Below, piece after piece: positions 1 through 9,279 of a DNA stretch of 64,000 nt (positions are counted from its first letter, which is position 1; the number at the start of each line of letters is the position of its first letter). Below the pieces are notes generated by a model. The model saw only the letters and a program-made list of their open reading frames with translations, was not told the origin of the DNA and did not search any database. The translations under genes were made by a program, and so were the position numbers. The stretch is from Paludibaculum sp. (GTDB lineage Bacteria; Acidobacteriota; Terriglobia; Bryobacterales; Bryobacteraceae): positions 1-64,000 of the forward strand of contig JARKQJ010000053.1 in assembly GCA_029973955.1 (NCBI GenBank), read 5' to 3'.

Positions 1-430
1 TCGGGGGAAACGGGCTGGGACTCGTGGCCCCGAGTCTTCGTCTCGGTGGAAACGGGCTGGCACTCGTGGCCCCGAGACTTCGACTCGGGGGAATACGGCT
101 TCGCACGGTGGCGCCGGGACTTCGGCTCGGGGGAATACGGCTTCACTGTGGCCGCGGGACTTCGGCTCGGGGGAATACGGCTTCAGGGTGGCGCCGGGAC
201 TTCGGCTCGGGGGAATACGGTTTCACGGTGGCGCCGGGACTTCGGCTCGGGGGAAACGGGCTGGGACTCGTGGCCCCGAGATTTCGTCTCGGGGGAATAC
301 GGCTTCACGGTGGCGCCGGGACTTCGGATCGGGGGAAACGGGCTGGGACTCGTGGCCCCGAGACTTCGTCTCGGGGGAATACGGCTTCACGGTGGTGGCG
401 GGACTTCGGCGCGGGGGACAAGGGCTGGGG
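1..430. repeat. Tandem array of ~10 hairpin-forming 40-42 bp repeats
   Basis: Units start at about 24, 66, 108, 148, 188, 228, 270, 310, 352 and 392, after a partial unit at 1-23. Each starts GTGG, continues with a palindrome such as CCCCGAGAC-TTC-GTCTCGGGG (perfect 9-bp arms at 355-375), then GGGAA and one of two tails: AACGGGCTGGGACTC or TACGGCTTCACG. The first tail is always followed by a CCCCGAG-type unit; the second by the more degenerate CGCCGGG-type (or CCGCGGG/TGGCGGG) unit. This gives near-identical 82-bp dimers at 228-309 and 310-391. The array abuts the stop codon (431-433) of the minus-strand regulator, so it lies in that gene's 3' flank. No unique spacers separate the units, so it is not a CRISPR array. 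Reading frames through it only translate the repeat. Confidence 0.9.
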
Positions 431-2569
431 TTAGTGGAAGTTGGCGACGCGGAGGATGTCGGAGTTGGGCGAGTCCAGGCGGACGGTGAGGAGGGACTTT
501 TGGTCGGGGGAGAGGGAGAAGGGGCCGATGCCGAGGGGGAGGATGGGTTCGGGGTAATCGGCGATGAGGCGGATGGCTCGGGTTTGGAAGTCGAGGTAGT
601 AGAGGGACTGTAAAGCGGAGGACTTGGGGCGGGAGCCGAGGTAATAGATTCCGTGCGGTGCGAGGGCCCAGCAGGAGGTGCAGTAGGGCACGAGGCCTTC
701 GACGATGCGTTCCGATTTGCCGGTGGTGAGATCTAGACGGGTGAGGGTGGTGTCGGCGGGTTCACGGACGAAGTAGAGAGCCTTTCCGTCTGGGGCGATG
801 CCGAGGGAGAGGGCGCGGGAGTTGGCGACGACTTCGGGGGTGCCGGAGGGGAGCGGGTAGCGGGTGATGGCGCCGAAGCCGGCGGCGTAGACGGATTGGC
901 CGTCGGGTGCGAAGACGGGGTGGACGCCGCGGAAGCCGGCGTTGCGGACGGTCCAGGCAGGGCCATCGTCGGTGGCGAGGAAGATCTCCTGGGAGATGGC
1001 GTCGTTAAAGACGAGCGTGCGGCCGGAGGGGTGCCAGCGAGGCACGGAGGGGCGGATAGCGCCACGGGTAACCTGCACGGGGTTGGTGCCATCGGCGGCG
1101 GAGATCCAGATGTGTTCGGCGCCGGAGCGGTCTGAGCGGAAGGCGATGTGGGAACCGTCGGGGGAGAACTGCGGGGAGGCGTCCTGTCCGGAGGAGGCGA
1201 GGACGCGGTGCCAGGAGGGGGGATTGGTAAAGTCGAGGCGCCAGACGTTGGGGTCGTTGGGGACGACGGAGTAGACGAGGTTGGAGGTGCGGCGGGAGAA
1301 GGTGAATTGGATGGGGTATTCGGCGTAGACCGAAGTGGAGATGGGCTTCTCACCGGCGCGGATGCGCCAGAGGCGGAAGGCTCCGTCGCGGGAGGAGGCG
1401 GCGAGGAGAGTGCCGGGGACGTCGGACCAGGCCTGGGCGGAGACCTGGCGGGCATCGGTGGTGAGCCGGGTAGCGGCGCCGCCGGTGACGGGAATGGTGA
1501 AGAGTTCCTGGTAGCTGCGATGGAAGGCGCGAATGAAGGAGATGGTGCGGCCGTCGGGGGAGAAGCGGGGCGCGACATCGCCGATGATCATCTCTTCGGG
1601 CTGGGAGAGGGGCGTCTTGCGTCCGGTGGCGAGGTGAATCAGAAAGATGGAGAGGGGTTCGCTGAGGGAGTTGGTGTCGTCAATGGCAAGGGTGGAGCCA
1701 TCTGGGGACCAATCGAGGTGGGAGTAGGCGAGGCCGAAGCGGGTGGGGAGGATGGAGGTGACGATGCGTTCCGGACCGCCGTTCAGGGGCAGGATGACGA
1801 CTTCAGCGGTGGAGGAGCCGAAACGGAGGCAGGCGATGGATTGTCCGTCGGGCGACCAGGCGGGGCTGGACCAGGCGGCGTTCGAGACAGGGGTCAGGCG
1901 GCGAGGTGAAGAATCGGAGAGGGATTGAACCCAGATGCCGGGGGTCTGAGTGGCGTCCTGCTCCCAGACGAAGGCGAACATGGAACCGTCGGGCGAGATG
2001 GCGGGCTGGGACTCCTGGCCGCCGAGACGAGTGATGGGGGAGACAACGGCCGGGGATTCGGGCTGGGGTTTGCGGTAGAAGAAGAGGAAAGCCGCGGCGG
2101 CAAAGAAGAGAGCGATGGAGAGAATAGCGACGGAGACCCAGCGGGCTGAAGCAGCCGAGGAGGGATTGGGGGTGCGTTGAGGGGCGGCGACCGGAGCGGC
2201 AGGTGAGCGAAGCTCGGCGAGATGGTTGGCATCAGCCGCCGGGTAGGGTTCGACGGCCACGGGCCCGAGCAGACGATAGCCGCGGCCGGGGAAAGTCTCG
2301 ATATAGGCAGGCTCACCTTTCCCGGCGTTGAGGGTGCGGCGAATGACGGCGATGTTCTGAGTGAGGTTGGCCTCGTCGACAATCCGGTCCTGCCAGACGA
2401 ACTGGATGATCTCTTCTTTCGTTACGACCTGTGGCGAACGTTCGGCGAGGATGAGTAACGTTTCAACGGCCTTGCGATTGAGGCGAACCGGATCGTCTTG
2501 TCTGAGCAGGACGAGGGCAACCGCGTCGAGGCGGAAGGGGCCGAAATGAAGCAGTTGCCGGTTTTCCAA
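431..2569 (-). CDS. Membrane-anchored winged-helix regulator with TolB/PD40 beta-propeller
   Basis: A 712-aa one-component regulator. Residues ~5-102 match an OmpR/PhoB-type winged-helix DNA-binding domain (FGPFRLD at the start, GRGYRL at the end). A proline-rich linker follows, then one membrane helix at ~144-165. A long C-terminal region has repeated PD40/TolB-like blades (SPDGS, SPDGQ, SPDGR), which would sit outside the membrane. The layout is CadC/ToxR-like: a cytoplasmic DNA-binding head controlled by an extracytoplasmic sensor. The start is TTG; no better ATG lies in frame near the domain boundary. It is divergent from the GH106 gene across ~150 bp, so it may control that locus, though this is only inferred from position. 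The ligand is unknown. The hairpin array begins directly after its stop. Confidence 0.88.
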   Translation of the reverse strand: MENRQLLHFGPFRLDAVALVLLRQDDPVRLNRKAVETLLILAERSPQVVTKEEIIQFVWQDRIVDEANLTQNIAVIRRTLNAGKGEPAYIETFPGRGYRLLGPVAVEPYPAADANHLAELRSPAAPVAAPQRTPNPSSAASARWVSVAILSIALFFAAAAFLFFYRKPQPESPAVVSPITRLGGQESQPAISPDGSMFAFVWEQDATQTPGIWVQSLSDSSPRRLTPVSNAAWSSPAWSPDGQSIACLRFGSSTAEVVILPLNGGPERIVTSILPTRFGLAYSHLDWSPDGSTLAIDDTNSLSEPLSIFLIHLATGRKTPLSQPEEMIIGDVAPRFSPDGRTISFIRAFHRSYQELFTIPVTGGAATRLTTDARQVSAQAWSDVPGTLLAASSRDGAFRLWRIRAGEKPISTSVYAEYPIQFTFSRRTSNLVYSVVPNDPNVWRLDFTNPPSWHRVLASSGQDASPQFSPDGSHIAFRSDRSGAEHIWISAADGTNPVQVTRGAIRPSVPRWHPSGRTLVFNDAISQEIFLATDDGPAWTVRNAGFRGVHPVFAPDGQSVYAAGFGAITRYPLPSGTPEVVANSRALSLGIAPDGKALYFVREPADTTLTRLDLTTGKSERIVEGLVPYCTSCWALAPHGIYYLGSRPKSSALQSLYYLDFQTRAIRLIADYPEPILPLGIGPFSLSPDQKSLLTVRLDSPNSDILRVANFH

Positions 2570-2723
2570 TGCGTTACAACCCCATTTTAGGATCTTCTTA
2601 GAAACTTATCAGGCCAGATTTCTTGAAGTAAGCGAGAGACTAAGGCAATTCTAGGCTGGTTCCAGTTTATCTCATAGTTGAAGATCGCTCAGCCCCAAAC
2701 TGACATATCTATTAAGGACAAAG

Positions 2724-5273
2724 ATGATTCCGGGTCGAATCGCATTGGTGGCATTGATAGGGATGATGGGGGTAGGGGCGACGAGTGTAGGGGAACTGAA
2801 GAAGGGATTTGAGCGGCCGGGACCGGAAGCCCGGATCATGATGCGGTGGTGGTGGTTTGGACCGGCGGTGGAGAAGGGTGAGATTGAGCGGGAGTTGCGG
2901 GCGATGAAGGCGGGGGGGATGGGCGGGGTGGAGATCCAGCCCGTTTATCCATTGTCGGTGGACGATGAGGCGAAGGGGATCAGAAATCTCAAGTACCTAT
3001 CGCCCGAGTTCCTGGAGGCGCTGCGATTCGCGGGCGAAAAGGGGCGCGAGTTGGGGCTGCGGGTGGATGTGACGCTGGGCAGTGGGTGGCCGTATGGCGG
3101 ACCGGAGATCGACCGGGGGCTGGCGGCGCCGAGGCTGCGGGTGGAGCCGCTGAGCGCGGCGGCGCGACTCAGAAGCGGCGAGCGGGTATTGGGAGAGTAT
3201 CCGCAAGCGGGCGTGCGAGTGATCGAAGGGCGGACGGGGCAGATGGTGAAGCGGGCCTCGGTGGGAGCGGAAGGATTTGTACTGGACCACTACAACCGGA
3301 CGGCGCTGGACGCACATCTGGCGGCGGTGGGTGAGCCGCTCTTAAAGGGGTTTGGACCGCAGCCGCCGTACGCGATCTTCTGCGACAGCCTGGAAGTATT
3401 CGGCTCGGACTGGACGGGCGATCTGCCGGCGGAGTTTCAGAAGCGGCGGGGGTACGACCTGATGCCGCTGCTGGCGTCGCTGACGGGCGAGTACGACGAA
3501 GCGAAGGGCGGGGTGCGGAACGACTGGGCGGAGGTGTTGACGGAACTTTGTGAAGAGCGGTTTTTGAAGCCGCTGCAGGAGTGGGCGAGCCGGCACGGCA
3601 CGAAGGCGCGGGTGCAGGCGTACGGGACGCCGCCGGTAACGTTGTCGAGCCAGCGGTATGTAGATTTGGCGGACGGCGAGCAGACACAATGGCGGCGGTT
3701 ATCGTCGTCGCGCTGGGCCGCGTCGTCGAATCATTTATTAGGGCGGCCGGTGACTGGCTCGGAGACGTGGACGTGGCTGCATTCGCCGACGTACGCAGCG
3801 ACGCCGCTGGACATGAAGGCGGAGGCGGATATTCACTTCGTACAGGGCGTGAATCAGTTGATCGGGCACGGATGGCCCTACTCGCCGAAGGCGGCGGGGC
3901 AACCGGGCTGGGGCTTCTATGCGGCGGCGGTGTTCAACGACAGCAATCCGTGGTGGAACGCGATGCCGGAACTGGCGCTGTATTTGCAGAGAGTGAGCTG
4001 GCTGATGCGGCAGGGGCAGGCGGTGAGCGACGTGGCGCTGTTTCTGCCGGTGGCGGATACGCGGGCGCGGTTTACGGCGGGGACCGGGCGAGTGTCGGTG
4101 GACCGGCAGGTGGAGGAGTCGATGGGGCGGAAGGTGATTCCGGCGTTATTGGAGGCCGGGTACAACTTCGACGCGGTGGACGATGGGCTGTTGAACGAGG
4201 CTCTGGCGCGGGGCGCGTACAGAGCGGTGGTGCTACCGCGGGTGGAGCGGATCTCCGTGGAGAGCTTCCGCAAGCTGGAGCGCTATGCCAATGGCGGCGG
4301 ATTGGTGGTGGCATTGGGGAAGAAGCCAAGGCTGGCGCCGGGGCGAGTGGGCGCAGAGGAAGCGTCGAAGGAGGTTGTGGAGATCTCGAAGAGGATGTTT
4401 GAAGGGGGGCGGGGCGTGTTTGTGGCGGACGAAGCGGAGTTAGGGAAGGCGCTGAACGAGCGGGTGGGGACGGACATGAAATGGGCCCCGGCGAGCGAGG
4501 CAGTGGCGTATGCGCACCGCAGCGTGGGTGGAACGGAGATCTATTTCGTGGCGAACACGGGCAATACGCCGTATGAAGGAAAGCTGGAGTTTCGCGCCAG
4601 CGGCAGGACGGCGGAAGTATGGGATGCGATGAGCGGACAGCGGAGCGGGTTCAGCGGGCGGATTTCGCTGCCGGCGTACGGCTCCGCGGTGATCGTGATA
4701 GGAGAAGGCGCGGATGCGGCGGTGGAGACGGAGCGGCCGAGCGGAAGAGTGCTGGATTTGAGCCCGGATTGGGCAGTGACTTTCGAAGGTTTGGGGAAGC
4801 GGGCGAAACTAAGCGCCGGCCAGTCGTGGACGGATGACGAGGCGACGCGATTCTATTCCGGAGTGGCGGTGTACGAGAAGGAGATCCAGGTGGGGCGGGA
4901 GTTCCTGCATGCCCGGCTGGACTTTGGGGAAGGCAAGGCATTGACGGCCGGGCCAGCGCGGCAGGCGGGCATGCGGGCCTGGCTGGAAGGCCCAGTGCGC
5001 GACGCGGCGGTGGTGTATGTGAACGGAAGACGGGCGGGGGCGGTGTTTGCGCCTCCGTACCGGCTGGACCTGACGGGATTTCTGAAAGAGGGCAAGAACA
5101 GCCTGAGGATCGAAGTAGCGAACACGTCGCTGAATCTGATGGCGAAGAAGGGCGAGCCGGACTATCGCGACGTCACGGCGAAGTACGGAGAGCGGTTTCA
5201 GATGCAAGACATGCAGAAGATGACACCGGAGCCGTCAGGGTTGCTGGGGAAAGTGAGCCTGATGGCCCGGTGA
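2724..5273 (+). CDS. GH106-like secreted glycoside hydrolase (alpha-L-rhamnosidase type)
   Basis: An 849-aa protein with an N-terminal signal peptide (residues ~1-20). The opening block (MMRWWWFGPAV, then ELRAMKAGGMGGVEIQ) is the hallmark of the GH106/Glyco_hydro_106 group, which removes alpha-L-rhamnose from plant polysaccharides or glycosides. A TIM-barrel-like catalytic part is followed near residues ~690-830 by a beta-sandwich that resembles a galactose-binding-like domain (WLEGPVRDAAVVYVNGRRAG, then RLDLTGFLKEGKNSLRIEV). An AAGGA ribosome-binding site precedes the ATG. It is probably exported to the periplasm or outside. Substrate specificity cannot be read from sequence; family assignment is fairly sure. 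Confidence 0.85.
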   Translation: MIPGRIALVALIGMMGVGATSVGELKKGFERPGPEARIMMRWWWFGPAVEKGEIERELRAMKAGGMGGVEIQPVYPLSVDDEAKGIRNLKYLSPEFLEALRFAGEKGRELGLRVDVTLGSGWPYGGPEIDRGLAAPRLRVEPLSAAARLRSGERVLGEYPQAGVRVIEGRTGQMVKRASVGAEGFVLDHYNRTALDAHLAAVGEPLLKGFGPQPPYAIFCDSLEVFGSDWTGDLPAEFQKRRGYDLMPLLASLTGEYDEAKGGVRNDWAEVLTELCEERFLKPLQEWASRHGTKARVQAYGTPPVTLSSQRYVDLADGEQTQWRRLSSSRWAASSNHLLGRPVTGSETWTWLHSPTYAATPLDMKAEADIHFVQGVNQLIGHGWPYSPKAAGQPGWGFYAAAVFNDSNPWWNAMPELALYLQRVSWLMRQGQAVSDVALFLPVADTRARFTAGTGRVSVDRQVEESMGRKVIPALLEAGYNFDAVDDGLLNEALARGAYRAVVLPRVERISVESFRKLERYANGGGLVVALGKKPRLAPGRVGAEEASKEVVEISKRMFEGGRGVFVADEAELGKALNERVGTDMKWAPASEAVAYAHRSVGGTEIYFVANTGNTPYEGKLEFRASGRTAEVWDAMSGQRSGFSGRISLPAYGSAVIVIGEGADAAVETERPSGRVLDLSPDWAVTFEGLGKRAKLSAGQSWTDDEATRFYSGVAVYEKEIQVGREFLHARLDFGEGKALTAGPARQAGMRAWLEGPVRDAAVVYVNGRRAGAVFAPPYRLDLTGFLKEGKNSLRIEVANTSLNLMAKKGEPDYRDVTAKYGERFQMQDMQKMTPEPSGLLGKVSLMAR

Positions 5274-5377
5274 GCAGGACGGCTCCAAGGTGGACAGGGT
5301 GGGCCGGCAAGCCCGGGAAGCCGGAGAGGATTCGCATTGAGGGCCTAAGCAGGCCGGAGAATCTGGAAGTTTTTGGT

Positions 5378-5405
5378 TTGATTTTGAAGCTGCCCGCCTT
5401 ACACT
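5378..5405 (+). promoter_or_regulatory. Candidate sigma-70-type promoter for the Oar-like receptor
   Basis: TTGATT (5378-5383) and TACACT (5400-5405) are separated by 16 bp. A start near 5412 would place the whole structured leader inside the transcript. The assignment rests on motif likeness and position only. The -10 also falls in the loop of an inverted repeat (CTGCCCGC at 5390-5397, GCGGGCAG at 5406-5413), which could instead be part of a terminator or operator. Confidence 0.4.
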
Positions 5406-5411
5406 GCGGGC

Positions 5412-5608
5412 AGAAGAGCACTCGATACGGAGTGCAGATCGCTTCAGGGTTGCGGCGGAAGGCCGGGGGAAACTCCGGAAGATGCCGCTGTCAGAATCAG
5501 CCGGAGCAGCCGCGACACGGGGAGAAGCGGAGCTGCGGCCAAACAGCCGGCCGAAGTCTGGAGACAGGCAGAGGCAAGGCAGATGTGAAACGAAAGAGAG
5601 GTTAGCAA
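5412..5608 (+). promoter_or_regulatory. Structured 5' leader, possibly a cobalamin-type riboswitch
   Basis: About 197 nt of leader upstream of a TonB-dependent receptor-like gene form several stems. GCACTC/GAGTGC (5418-5423/5430-5435) is a hairpin. GCGGC/GCCGC (5452-5456/5484-5488) encloses CCGGGG-GAAA-CTCCGG (5463-5478), capped by a GAAA tetraloop. GCAGC/GCTGC (5506-5510/5532-5536) is a longer arm. Near the 3' end, AGTCTGGAGACAGGC (5555-5569) resembles the conserved 3' strand of cobalamin riboswitches (AGCCAGGAGACCTGC type). GCCGCTGTCAG (5484-5494) resembles their GCCACTGT box. Cobalamin riboswitches are known upstream of TonB-dependent vitamin B12 transporters. Not all core boxes are recognisable, so the ligand is a guess; that the leader is structured is more certain. 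Confidence 0.4.
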
Positions 5609-8600
5609 ATGAATTCGCGAATGACAGCATGGATCGCGGTTCTCATCTTGCTGGCGGGCGTACCGATTTGGGCGCAGGATGCCAGGGGAACCATATCCGG
5701 AAGAGTGACGGACCCGAGCGGCGCGGTGTTGGCGGGCGCTCAGGTGGTGGTAACGAACGTGGCCATGGGCACGAAGTCGTCCATGGTGACGAACAACGAA
5801 GGGCGCTATCTGGCGCCAGTGCTGCCCCCGGGCATGTATCAGGTGGAAGTGACGGCGCCGGGCTTCAAGAAAGCGTTGCGGAACGAAGTGCAGTTGCGGG
5901 TAGGCGACCGTCTGGAAGTGAGCCTCGCGCTGGAGATCGGCGCGCAGGAGCAATCAGTGACGGTGACTGGTGAGTTGCCGTTGTTGAACTCGGAGACGGC
6001 TTCGATCGGCACTGTGGTGGATTCACAGCGAGTGGCGAATCTGCCGTTGTCCTATGGCAACCCGTTCCTGCTGATCGGGCTGACGGCGGGCGTGACTTTC
6101 AACGGCAGTGTGAGATTGGACCGGCCGTTCGAGCCGACGCACATTGTGAACTATTCGATGGGCGGCACGCGCGGAAACCTGAACGACATCACGATCGACG
6201 GAGCGCCGACGACGGCGACGGCGAACGCGAACGAAGTGACGGCGGCGTACGTACCTCCGACGGACATCGTGCAGGAGTTCAAGGTGCAGACGGCGACGTT
6301 CGACGCGCAGTTCGGGCAGACGCAGGGCGGCGTGACGAGCATTAGCATCAAGAGCGGCACGAATCAGTTTCATGGGAGCGCGGGGTATTCGTTCACACGG
6401 CAGTCGATGTGGGCGAACGACTTCTTTAACAACAAGAAGGGCCTGGCCGTACCGAACTTTTCGTTCGACCGGTGGGGCGGCTCGATCAGCGGCCCGGTGA
6501 CGATCCCGAAGGTGTACGACGGCAAGAACAAGACGTTCTTCCTGTGGGGCTATGAAGGGATCAAGGATTCGCGGCCTCGGCACGACGACACGACGAACAC
6601 GGTACCGACGCCGGCGATGCAGCAGGGCGACTTTTCCGCGCTGACGGCAGCGGGCGGTTCGTCCTACACGATTTACGATCCGGCGACGAGGATTCAGTTG
6701 GCGAACGGCCGGTACCAGCAGACGGCGTTTCCGAACAACAAGATTCCGACGGCGCGCTTCGACAAAGTGGGCACGGCGATTTTGAAGTACTACCCGGCGA
6801 CGCCGCTGAGCGCGGGCGACGCGTTTGGGATCGGAAACTACACCGATGCGTCGCTGGCGGAGAAGGCCGACTACTACAACAACACGTGGCGCGTGGACCA
6901 GAACATCGGCGACAAGCAGCGCCTGTTCGGGCGGTATAGCCAGTATCGGCGGGACAGCCTGTACAACGACTATTTCGGGAACGCGATGACGGGCATCCAG
7001 TTCCTGTTCGATTCGAAGACGGGGATGATCGACCACGTGATCACGCTGTCGCCGACGATGGTGCTGAACTCGAGGTACAGCTACAACCGGTTCATCCGCG
7101 GTTCGGACGGCAGCGTAGACGGGATGGGATTCGACATCACGCAACTGGGCTTTTCGCAGCAGTATGCAGGCCAGGTTCCGAAGGACATCGCGCGTTTCCC
7201 GCGCGTGAATCTGACGGGCTATATCAGCAACGGATTCACGGGCGAACTTCGTCCGGTGAACAACCACACGGCTTCCACGACGCTGACGAAAGCGTGGGGC
7301 AAGCATTCGATCAAGACGGGCGTGGAGTTCCGCATTTACCAGGAAGCGGACAAGTTCTTCAGCAACGCGCAGACGGGGCAATATACGTTCGATTCGACCT
7401 GGACGCGCGGTCCGCTGGACAACTCGGCGACGTCGCCGGGGAGCATTGGGCAGTCAGTAGCTTCGCTGCTGCTGGGCCTGCCGGGCTCGGGCAGCATCGC
7501 ACGTTCGGCCGATTACATCGAGCAGTCGAACTCGTGGGGCTTCTTCGTGCAGGACGACTACAAGATCACGAACCGACTGACGATGAACATTGGCTTGCGA
7601 TATGAACTGGAGACGCCGCTGCACGAGCGGTGGAACAAGTCGACGCTGTCGTTCGATCCGAGCTACAAGCAGGACATCAGCGACCAGGCATTGTTGAATT
7701 ACGCGAAGATCTATCCGGGCATCAACGGTGGGTTTGCGGAACTGCCGGTGAGCGCCTTCACGAGCAACGGCGGCATGACGTTCGCGGGCGTGAACGGCAA
7801 CCCGACGGGTTTGTACAACACGCCGAAGAACGTATTCCTGCCGCGCATCGGCCTGGCCTACCAACTGAACCAGCGCACGGTGTTGCGGACAGGCTTCGGC
7901 ATGTTCGCGGGGTTCCTGGGCGAGCGGCGCGGCGACGTGCAGCAGAACGGCTGGAATCAGAACACGTCGATGGTGCTGACGAGGGATAACGGATTGACCT
8001 GGCTGACCACGCTGGCGAACCCGTATCCGAACGGAGTGACGGAGCCAAAGGGCAATGCCGAGGGCTACAAGACGTTCCTGGGGCAGGGTTTCACGTTCTT
8101 CAACCAGAATCCGAGCATTCCGATGACGATGCGCTGGGAACTGGGCGTGCAGCAGGAGTTCAAGGGCTACGCGCTGGACGTGAACTACATCGGCAGCAAG
8201 ACCACGCACACGGAGATCACGCGGAACATCAATGCTCTGCCACTGCAGTACTGGAGCAGAAGCATGCTGCGCGACGACGCAAACAACAACTATCTGAGCG
8301 CGGCGATCTCGAACCCGTACTACCAACTGGTGCCGGGTAACACGCAGAGCATCTACACGAGCTCGACGACGTCGCGGCAGACGCTGCTTTCGCCGTACCG
8401 GGTATTCGGTTCGGGCGCGATCAACTCGACGGAGAACTCGGGCTTCTCGTGGTACCACGGCCTGCAGATGAGCGTGAACAAGCGCTTCTCGAAGGGCTTC
8501 ACGGTGATGGGCAGCTACACGTTCGCCAAGTGGATGCAGGCGGTGAACCTGCTGAACGCGGTGGATCCGGCTCCGATTCATGAGATTTCGGATGCCGATG

Positions 8601-9157
8601 CGCCGCACCGGATCAACTTCAGCTCGATCTACGAACTGCCGTTCGGCGACGGGAAGAAGTTCCTGGCGGACCAGAACCGGTTGGTGAAGAGCCTGGTGGG
8701 CGGCTGGCAGGTGTCTGGCATCTGGACGATGCAGAGCGGCTTCCCACTGGCCTGGGGCAACAGCATTTTCTACGGCGATCCGTCGTCGATCCTGTTGCCG
8801 CTGGACCAGCGGACTCCGGAGCACTGGTTCAACATCGCGGGCTTCGAGCAGGCGAGCGGCAAGCAGTTGCTGGGCAACCAGCTGCGCTGGTGGCCGAACC
8901 GGTTCTCGACGCTGCGCAGGCAGCGGATGAACAACGTGGACCTGGCGGTGATCAAGAATACGCGGATCACGGAAGGCACGCGCATTGAGTTCCGCGCGGA
9001 AGCGCTGAACGCGATGAACCACCCGTACTTCCCGTCGCCGAACATGACGGTGACGACGGCGCAGAGCGCCTCGGCCACGGGCTTCGGCCAGATCAACGCC
9101 TCGACGATGGACAACTACGCACGCAGGATCCAGATCAGTCTGCGCTTCCTGTTCTAA
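5609..9157 (+). CDS. Oar-like TonB-dependent receptor with carboxypeptidase-regulatory domain
   Basis: A 1182-aa outer-membrane protein. A signal peptide (~1-23, ending at WAQ) is followed by a carboxypeptidase-regulatory-like domain (~26-110: GTISGRVTDPSGAVLAGA, then ITAPGFK-like text). After that come a plug-like region (NLPLSYGNPFLLIGLTAGV and onward) and a long beta-barrel ending in a terminal phenylalanine (RIQISLRFLF). This architecture is typical of the expanded Oar-like families in Acidobacteria, thought to bind or import oligosaccharides or other large ligands. Neighbouring GH106 and FAD oxidoreductase genes suggest a sugar-uptake role, which is an inference. An AGAGAGG ribosome-binding site precedes the ATG, and a strong terminator follows. 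The leader described separately is its likely regulator. Confidence 0.9.
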   Translation: MNSRMTAWIAVLILLAGVPIWAQDARGTISGRVTDPSGAVLAGAQVVVTNVAMGTKSSMVTNNEGRYLAPVLPPGMYQVEVTAPGFKKALRNEVQLRVGDRLEVSLALEIGAQEQSVTVTGELPLLNSETASIGTVVDSQRVANLPLSYGNPFLLIGLTAGVTFNGSVRLDRPFEPTHIVNYSMGGTRGNLNDITIDGAPTTATANANEVTAAYVPPTDIVQEFKVQTATFDAQFGQTQGGVTSISIKSGTNQFHGSAGYSFTRQSMWANDFFNNKKGLAVPNFSFDRWGGSISGPVTIPKVYDGKNKTFFLWGYEGIKDSRPRHDDTTNTVPTPAMQQGDFSALTAAGGSSYTIYDPATRIQLANGRYQQTAFPNNKIPTARFDKVGTAILKYYPATPLSAGDAFGIGNYTDASLAEKADYYNNTWRVDQNIGDKQRLFGRYSQYRRDSLYNDYFGNAMTGIQFLFDSKTGMIDHVITLSPTMVLNSRYSYNRFIRGSDGSVDGMGFDITQLGFSQQYAGQVPKDIARFPRVNLTGYISNGFTGELRPVNNHTASTTLTKAWGKHSIKTGVEFRIYQEADKFFSNAQTGQYTFDSTWTRGPLDNSATSPGSIGQSVASLLLGLPGSGSIARSADYIEQSNSWGFFVQDDYKITNRLTMNIGLRYELETPLHERWNKSTLSFDPSYKQDISDQALLNYAKIYPGINGGFAELPVSAFTSNGGMTFAGVNGNPTGLYNTPKNVFLPRIGLAYQLNQRTVLRTGFGMFAGFLGERRGDVQQNGWNQNTSMVLTRDNGLTWLTTLANPYPNGVTEPKGNAEGYKTFLGQGFTFFNQNPSIPMTMRWELGVQQEFKGYALDVNYIGSKTTHTEITRNINALPLQYWSRSMLRDDANNNYLSAAISNPYYQLVPGNTQSIYTSSTTSRQTLLSPYRVFGSGAINSTENSGFSWYHGLQMSVNKRFSKGFTVMGSYTFAKWMQAVNLLNAVDPAPIHEISDADAPHRINFSSIYELPFGDGKKFLADQNRLVKSLVGGWQVSGIWTMQSGFPLAWGNSIFYGDPSSILLPLDQRTPEHWFNIAGFEQASGKQLLGNQLRWWPNRFSTLRRQRMNNVDLAVIKNTRITEGTRIEFRAEALNAMNHPYFPSPNMTVTTAQSASATGFGQINASTMDNYARRIQISLRFLF

Positions 9158-9206
9158 GGACAAACGAGCCTCCCCGGCCCCAACGGGCCGGGTAAGTCCG
9201 GCTCGA

Positions 9207-9245
9207 GGCCGGTTCGCCTGAGTGGAAAGGCGAGCCGGCCTTTTT
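9207..9245 (+). terminator. Rho-independent terminator after the Oar-like receptor
   Basis: GGCCGGTTCGCC (9207-9218) and GGCGAGCCGGCC (9229-9240) pair over 12 bp with a single G-U wobble. The loop is 10 nt, and TTTTT follows at 9241-9245. It sits 50 bp after the receptor stop and ends transcription before the FAD oxidoreductase gene, so that gene should have its own promoter. Confidence 0.9.
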
Positions 9246-9279
9246 GCGTTGTGGGTTTGAGGGCGAGGGCAATCTCAGT

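Noticed and set aside
1..430. CRISPR array
   Set aside because: Units are contiguous with no unique spacers, and repeat tails vary.
24..613. Three long plus-strand reading frames in the repeat array
   Set aside because: They translate the tandem repeat in three frames and run into the antisense of the regulator gene; no start signal or domain.
6023..9163. Minus-strand frames of 452 and 569 aa opposite the Oar-like receptor
   Set aside because: Arginine/valine-rich shadows of a high-GC gene on the other strand; the plus-strand protein has a clear family and signal peptide.
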